From Globobulimina sp. (taxonomy: Eukaryota; Foraminifera; Rotaliida): 7,996 nt of DNA. The translations under genes and the position numbers were made by a program. Positions within the stretch are counted from its first letter, which is position 1. Each line of letters opens with the position of its first letter. Of the stretch, positions 4,956 to 7,996 are shown piece by piece. The notes beneath the pieces were generated by a model. It saw only the letters and a program-made list of their open reading frames with translations. It was not told the DNA's origin and made no database searches. The DNA lies in the NCBI GenBank assembly GCA_003354225.1, contig PIVH01000099.1, forward strand, positions 1 through 7,996, read 5' to 3'.

Positions 4956-6060
4956 ATGTCAGAAATCAACGACCGTAAGGAATCCGCCGTTCTCGCACCG
5001 CCGTCCATGCCCACCGACATGAACCAAGACAACAAAGATGGAATACTCATCGAGCCGCCTTTAAAACGCATGAAAGTGGACGCGCCACAAATGCCGCATT
5101 ACAACTCCCATAATATCTATTCTCGTCCGCCTGCACCGCCCTCCACACTCCCAATCCCGTCATTACCTGTCATAATCCCTCCCGTCACGCCATTAGACAA
5201 CAACAGCCACACCGACAGCAACAGCACCATGCCGATAGACGGCGCTTTATCCATAGTCGTGGCGCCATTATCGGAACCCACACAAGAATGGCCGTTATGT
5301 GCCTATTGCACCAAAGGCGGAGACTTATCCCGTTGCAGCAGTTGCCGCCAAGCTTATTATTGCAACAGAGACTGTCAAGTGGCCCATTGGGAGGTTCATT
5401 GCGTGATTTGTCAGCCGGGACCACCGCAGCCACCGCCCATCACTATGAAAAGCGGCAAGATCGTGAAACCGACACATAACACCGCCCACAGCCTCCCTTA
5501 CAATGACACTTATTCCTATTCACCAAGAACGCCCTCCGCAGCCTATCACGGCCATCCTAATGGCAGCGGTCATGGACACAGACAGACTCGCTCCCATCGC
5601 AGGAATGTGACCATCGACGCCAGCGGCAAAGAGCAGTATTATTGCGAAGACTGCGACCGCTATTTCAAGAATGGCCAGGCATTGGGGGGGCATCGGTCGA
5701 GGGTACATTCGAGCCGTCGCAATGGAATGGTGGACGCGGATGGCACGCCCATTTATAATGGACCCAAAAAGTTTTGTTTCTATAGGTGTTTTGTTCCGTT
5801 TTCGTAGTTGTGACTTGTTTGTTTTCTGTGTTGTTGTTGGAAACAGGCGACGAAGACCCAGACCTTCGCGAGCCAGACATGAGCCGACCGGCAGCGGACG
5901 CTATGTCTGTCCGCACTGTTCGAGAGAGTTTACCAGCGGCAATGCGTTGGGTGGACATATCAGCGGTGCTCATACCAAGAAATCCAAGAGGAATCTCAGG
6001 AATTATCAACCAGATAATGGTATGCCCAGATATGCGCGACCGAGACATCCCAATATCTGA
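4956..6060 (+). CDS. MYND zinc finger plus two ALGGH-type C2H2 fingers, probable nuclear regulator
   Basis: Exons 4956-5770 and 5847-6060 join to 342 residues ending in TGA. Residues 34-42 (PPLKRMKVD) resemble a Myc-type nuclear localisation signal, P-x-K-R-x-K-x-D. A Pro-rich stretch spans 58-80. The MYND finger lies at 115-152: Cys115, 118, 127, 130, 136, 140, His148 and Cys152, the complete eight-ligand set. MYND domains bind proline-rich partner peptides. Finger 1 has Cys230, Cys233, His246 and His251 with NGQALGGH. Finger 2, only after splicing, has Cys293, Cys296, His309 and His314 with SGNALGGH. ALGGH fingers are classically the plant EPF type that bind DNA. The 153-228 linker is rich in Pro, Ser, His and Gly. 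Inference: a DNA-binding factor that recruits a corepressor or similar through MYND. Base composition is strikingly GC-richer than its neighbours. Confidence 0.82.
5771..5846 (+). other. Intron between the two C2H2 fingers, with a second in-phase donor
   Basis: A T-rich 76-base intron runs from GTTTTG at 5771 to ACAG at 5846 and restores frame with AA|G encoding Lys272. A second donor, GTGTTT at 5786, is exactly 15 bases downstream and in the same phase, giving a 61-base intron and five extra residues (FCFYR). The earlier donor is preferred because the sequence turns T-rich at once. If the intron is kept, the frame ends at TAG 5805-5807 and the second finger is lost. Confidence 0.68.
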
Positions 6061-6398
6061 AAATATATTGTTAGCATTATTGAAAATTAAAAGGAATTTA
6101 TAACAAGTATTTGGATGAAAATGTAATCAAAATTGACAGTAATATGAAATGTTATTCACATTGTTTTTTTTTTGAATTGTTTGGATTTGGTTGTTAATTT
6201 TGTTTTTTTTTCATAAAATTCATTATCATTTATTGCTTTATATAATATCCGATTGTAATACAATTTCGGTCGGTGTTGTCTGTGAAATTTGTGAGCCTGG
6301 AATCGGACTTACGTATTAGTCATAGTTAGATTTCATTAAAAACAGTTTACGATCTGATTCGATGTGTTTTGCGTCGCATGCAATATGACAAAATATTA
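6061..6398. other. Convergent 3' intergenic region, no gene seen
   Basis: This 338-base AT-rich stretch lies between the stop codons of the zinc-finger gene (plus) and the small membrane protein gene (minus). It contains T-runs of 10 (6164-6173) and 9 (6203-6211), an ATTAAA at 6086-6091 shortly after the zinc-finger stop, a minus-strand AATAAA at 6229-6234, and the palindrome ATTGTA-A-TACAAT at 6252-6264. The last sits in a longer imperfect hairpin, CCGA...TCGG, at 6249-6269. No open frame with recognisable content is present on either strand. Confidence 0.6.
6229..6234 (-). terminator. Candidate minus-strand AATAAA for the small membrane protein gene
   Basis: AATAAA on the minus strand lies about 165 bases past the TGA at 6399-6401. 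The spacing is plausible for a 3' UTR, but the hexamer is common in AT-rich DNA. Confidence 0.22.
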
Positions 6399-6781
6399 TC
6401 AATGATGCTTGAATTCAGAAGGTGTATCAGGACCCAATCTATGAACCCATTTTTCAAATTCAATTTTAAATATTTTTCTTTCCGATGCGTAATTATCTCT
6501 CAGTTGTTCCAATCCTTTGCGTCTTCGATCAACAATCAATCGTCTCCGAAAATACAAATCTCGATCTCTCTTCCTGTCCAATCCCCATTTAGTTTGTATT
6601 CGAGGAGATCCATAATCTGCAAAAAGGAAATATGCATTACAGCAGAGTCAAAAAGCAATAATAAATAATAACTGTACAACCACCAATATCCAAAATGTAA
6701 GAGAGGAATGGGAGTGACAAATATGAGAACACGACCATACGCATACGTTGATGCTTCCATTGCTTTGTTTGCTGCAGGCAT
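6399..6781 (-). CDS. Two-exon small single-pass membrane protein with highly charged C-terminal half
   Basis: Exon 1 is 6673-6781 and exon 2 is 6399-6616; joined they encode 108 residues ending in TGA. Residues 1-16 are short and polar. About 17-36 (RVLIFVTPIPLLHFGYWWLY) form one hydrophobic, aromatic-rich helix. Residues 40-108 are hydrophilic and strongly basic at first (DRKRDRDLYFRRRLIVDRRR at 50-69), then alternate charge as expected for a helix or coiled coil, ending GPDTPSEFKHH. Size, one N-terminal helix and a basic following stretch resemble small mitochondrial inner-membrane subunits or assembly factors, but I do not recognise a specific family. It lies 149 bases downstream of the peptidase gene on the same strand. 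Confidence 0.65.
6617..6672 (-). other. 56-base spliceosomal intron
   Basis: The intron reads GTTATT at its 5' end (6672) and CCTTTTTGCAG at its 3' end (6617), with a strong pyrimidine tract and a TTGAC branch-point candidate. It sits in phase 1: the final A of exon 1 plus AT of exon 2 make AAT (Asn37). Without splicing the frame reads a hydrophobic run from intron sequence and ends soon after in unrelated residues. Confidence 0.75.
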
Positions 6782-6903
6782 GCTTTTTTAAAGTAGACCT
6801 AGTATAAATGGTTAAGATTAAAACCAGTTTAAAAGGCTCCGATGTACTGCTTTAGAAAATATTTTAAACAAATTACAATAAATGATTCTGTGTATCCTGT
6901 GGT

Positions 6904-7070
6904 TCATTATTCAATGAAACAGATGATTGTTTAGTGGTATTTCCAATTTAATAGTTTCGAAATTTCGATAATCAAATCTCTAGCAAATTTACATTGTGTA
7001 TCTTGACTAATTTTACTAAATTGAGGAACATGAATAAACAGATTATATTCATTGTCATTATTCAATGAAA
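6904..7070. repeat. 16-base direct repeat TCATTATTCAATGAAA
   Basis: Identical copies lie at 6904-6919, just beyond the peptidase stop, and at 7055-7070 inside the peptidase coding region, where the minus strand encodes FSLNND. Each copy is itself a small inverted repeat (TTCATT / AATGAA). It could be a local duplication from coding DNA into the 3' UTR, or chance in AT-rich DNA. Confidence 0.5.
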
Positions 7071-7815
7071 AGTGCAAAGAATTATAAAATATCCAATTGC
7101 AAACATATCTGCCCGGATCTGTTGATTTCGCCACATTATATCCGTATTGTTTGGCCATTATAACTTGTAATATGTCAACAGGTAAAGTTGTAGAATATTC
7201 ATGATAAATATTCTTATTTTCTTTCAATATCATTTCTTTGTTCGGTTCCCATCCCAACTCATCTGGATATCCCCTGAAATCTGCACAATTATATGCCACT
7301 GTTTCTAGACACAAAGTGCTCCGCGATGCTGCTACCCCGAAATGTAAATAGACATAAACTGCATTTTGGGCATATTTATCATTTGACGCACGGATTTCTT
7401 GTAATTTTTTTACGGAATTTACTCCTGAAACATGCAATATATTCATACTTTCAACACTGACATTTGATGCTATATTTGTATTATTTGAGATGTATTTTGA
7501 CAAATTTTTTATTAAATGAGTTGTTGGGTTATCTTTAACTCCACAAAATGCTCCAAATCCAGTTAAATGGAATATTATCTTTCTTTTTGTTTCTTGTTTC
7601 TCATCGTCTAATTTTTTACTTTCATCTTCTTTGTTTTCATTTATTATCTGCTGCGAAATATACTCAATCTCTTCGCCATATCTATTCACAATTTGTTGAT
7701 TTTGCAATACTGTCTTTGCTTCGTCTTTGGAAGTTGTTGCATGTTTTAATAATCCGGAATGTTTCGCACATAAACTATTTAATACTTTACACAGATCTGC
7801 CTCTTCCGTCGCCAT
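6931..7815 (-). CDS. Pyroglutamyl-peptidase I family cysteine peptidase (C15) with N-terminal extension
   Basis: A 294-residue, single-exon protein ending in TAA, with a good start context (AGGATGG). Residues about 80-290 form the C15 peptidase domain, which removes N-terminal pyroglutamate from peptides in the cytosol. IIFHLTGFGAFCGVKDNP at 80-97 matches the N-terminal GFGPF...NP signature, with Ala in place of the usual Pro. The catalytic triad is evident: Glu171 in CLETVAYN, Cys239 in DPGRYVCNWIFY and His262 in LFIHVPQF. Family members are usually about 200-220 residues; here 1-79 is extra, with Cys residues at 9 and 16, predicted helical, and a charged run (ENKEDESKKLDDEKQETKRK) leading into the domain. 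That extension is not recognised. Since all catalytic residues are intact the enzyme is probably active. It is in tandem with the partial gene upstream and the small membrane protein gene downstream. Confidence 0.88.
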   Translation of the reverse strand: MATEEADLCKVLNSLCAKHSGLLKHATTSKDEAKTVLQNQQIVNRYGEEIEYISQQIINENKEDESKKLDDEKQETKRKIIFHLTGFGAFCGVKDNPTTHLIKNLSKYISNNTNIASNVSVESMNILHVSGVNSVKKLQEIRASNDKYAQNAVYVYLHFGVAASRSTLCLETVAYNCADFRGYPDELGWEPNKEMILKENKNIYHEYSTTLPVDILQVIMAKQYGYNVAKSTDPGRYVCNWIFYNSLHFSLNNDNEYNLFIHVPQFSKISQDTQCKFARDLIIEISKLLNWKYH

Positions 7816-7936
7816 CCTTGGTGCTAAGAGCTATAAAAGTTCAAGTTTTTGAAAAGAGTTTTTATGAAAATAAACTCTATTAGACTACTGCCAATTAAGT
7901 TCGGAGGTTAAACATTCGAAAACCCATCTTTGTTTA

Positions 7937-7996
7937 CTACCGAAGGGCTTTAGCTGCAAGCGTTCTAAAAAGTGATTCTTGTCCCTTTGGAACATC
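7937..7996 (-). CDS. C-terminal end of a gene entering from the right edge
   Basis: Reading inward from the right edge on the minus strand, 19 sense codons (DVPKGQESLFRTLAAKALR) end at TAG 7937-7939. The composition is protein-like and codon use is less AT-biased than the 121-base gap that follows before the peptidase ATG. The tandem arrangement and the spacing match the compact layout of the rest of the window. The fragment is too short to assign a family. Confidence 0.4.
   Translation of the reverse strand, partial: DVPKGQESLFRTLAAKALR

Noticed and set aside
4762-5022. Open frame of 86 codons across the zinc-finger leader and start
   Set aside because: It begins at TTG, has no ATG, overlaps the true start in another frame, and its content reflects the A/C-rich leader.
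5185-6048. Several open frames on both strands inside the zinc-finger gene
   Set aside because: The GC-rich coding sequence has few stops in other frames; these lack domains and their Cys/Ser/Ala-rich content is typical of shadows.
6307-6312. GTAAGT on the minus strand, a strong donor-like hexamer downstream of the small membrane protein gene
   Set aside because: It lies after the stop of that gene and no matching acceptor or coding exon is seen; a 3' UTR intron cannot be excluded but is unsupported.
7548-7883. Hydrophobic open frame on the plus strand opposite the peptidase
   Set aside because: It is antisense to a gene with an intact catalytic triad; the leucine and phenylalanine content comes from reading Lys/Asp/Glu codons backwards.
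7864-7911. ATG-initiated 15-codon frame on the plus strand near a TATAAA at 7832, followed by GTTAAAC as a possible donor
   Set aside because: Too short, no verified downstream exon before the window edge, and it overlaps the 3' flank of a minus-strand gene.
1-7996. CRISPR arrays, rRNA, tRNA, insertion sequences, reassigned stop codons
   Set aside because: No regularly spaced identical repeats, no recognisable cloverleaf or rRNA signature, no transposase, and all three stop codons end well-supported genes. The genes are eukaryotic with short introns.

Overview
This window looks like nuclear DNA of a gene-dense, AT-rich unicellular eukaryote. Three genes must be spliced to make sense. Their introns are tiny (56, 58 and about 76 bases), GT-AG, with CAG acceptors. 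No bacterial-type ribosome-binding sites or operons are visible. TAA, TAG and TGA all end convincing frames, so the code appears standard and reassigned ciliate codes are unlikely. The protein repertoire (tail-anchored SPRY protein, HNMT-like methyltransferase, Rolling-stone-like membrane protein, MYND plus ALGGH zinc fingers) fits a free-living protist. A rhizarian or amoeboid lineage is a weak guess only.

Layout, left to right: a probable 3' end of a plus-strand gene (1-102); a minus-strand SPRY protein with a C-terminal membrane anchor (311-1225); a divergently arranged HNMT-like methyltransferase (1302-2159); a 400-base non-coding stretch with a degenerate 21-base tandem repeat and inverted copies (about 2455-2583), into which a truncated MFS-transporter fragment runs (2564-2827, minus); a divergent six-TM Rolling-stone-like protein (2874-4004, plus); a two-exon four-TM protein (4119-4578, minus); a divergent, GC-rich two-exon MYND/C2H2 protein (4956-6060, plus); a two-exon single-TM basic protein (6399-6781, minus); a pyroglutamyl-peptidase I homologue with a long N-terminal extension (6931-7815, minus); and the last 19 codons of another minus-strand gene (7937-7996).

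The genes do not form one pathway; most are probably neighbours by chance in a compact genome. What links them is architecture. There are three head-to-head pairs with spacers of 76, 46 and 377 bases, and the hexamer AAGTGT/ACACTT is concentrated in those spacers (six of the nine copies I found). The most unusual items are the MYND-ALGGH fusion with an intron between its two C2H2 fingers, the methyltransferase whose histamine-contacting positions appear changed, the transporter fragment that breaks off inside a repeat field, and the extended peptidase. I found no CRISPR array, rRNA, recognisable tRNA, or intact transposon gene.
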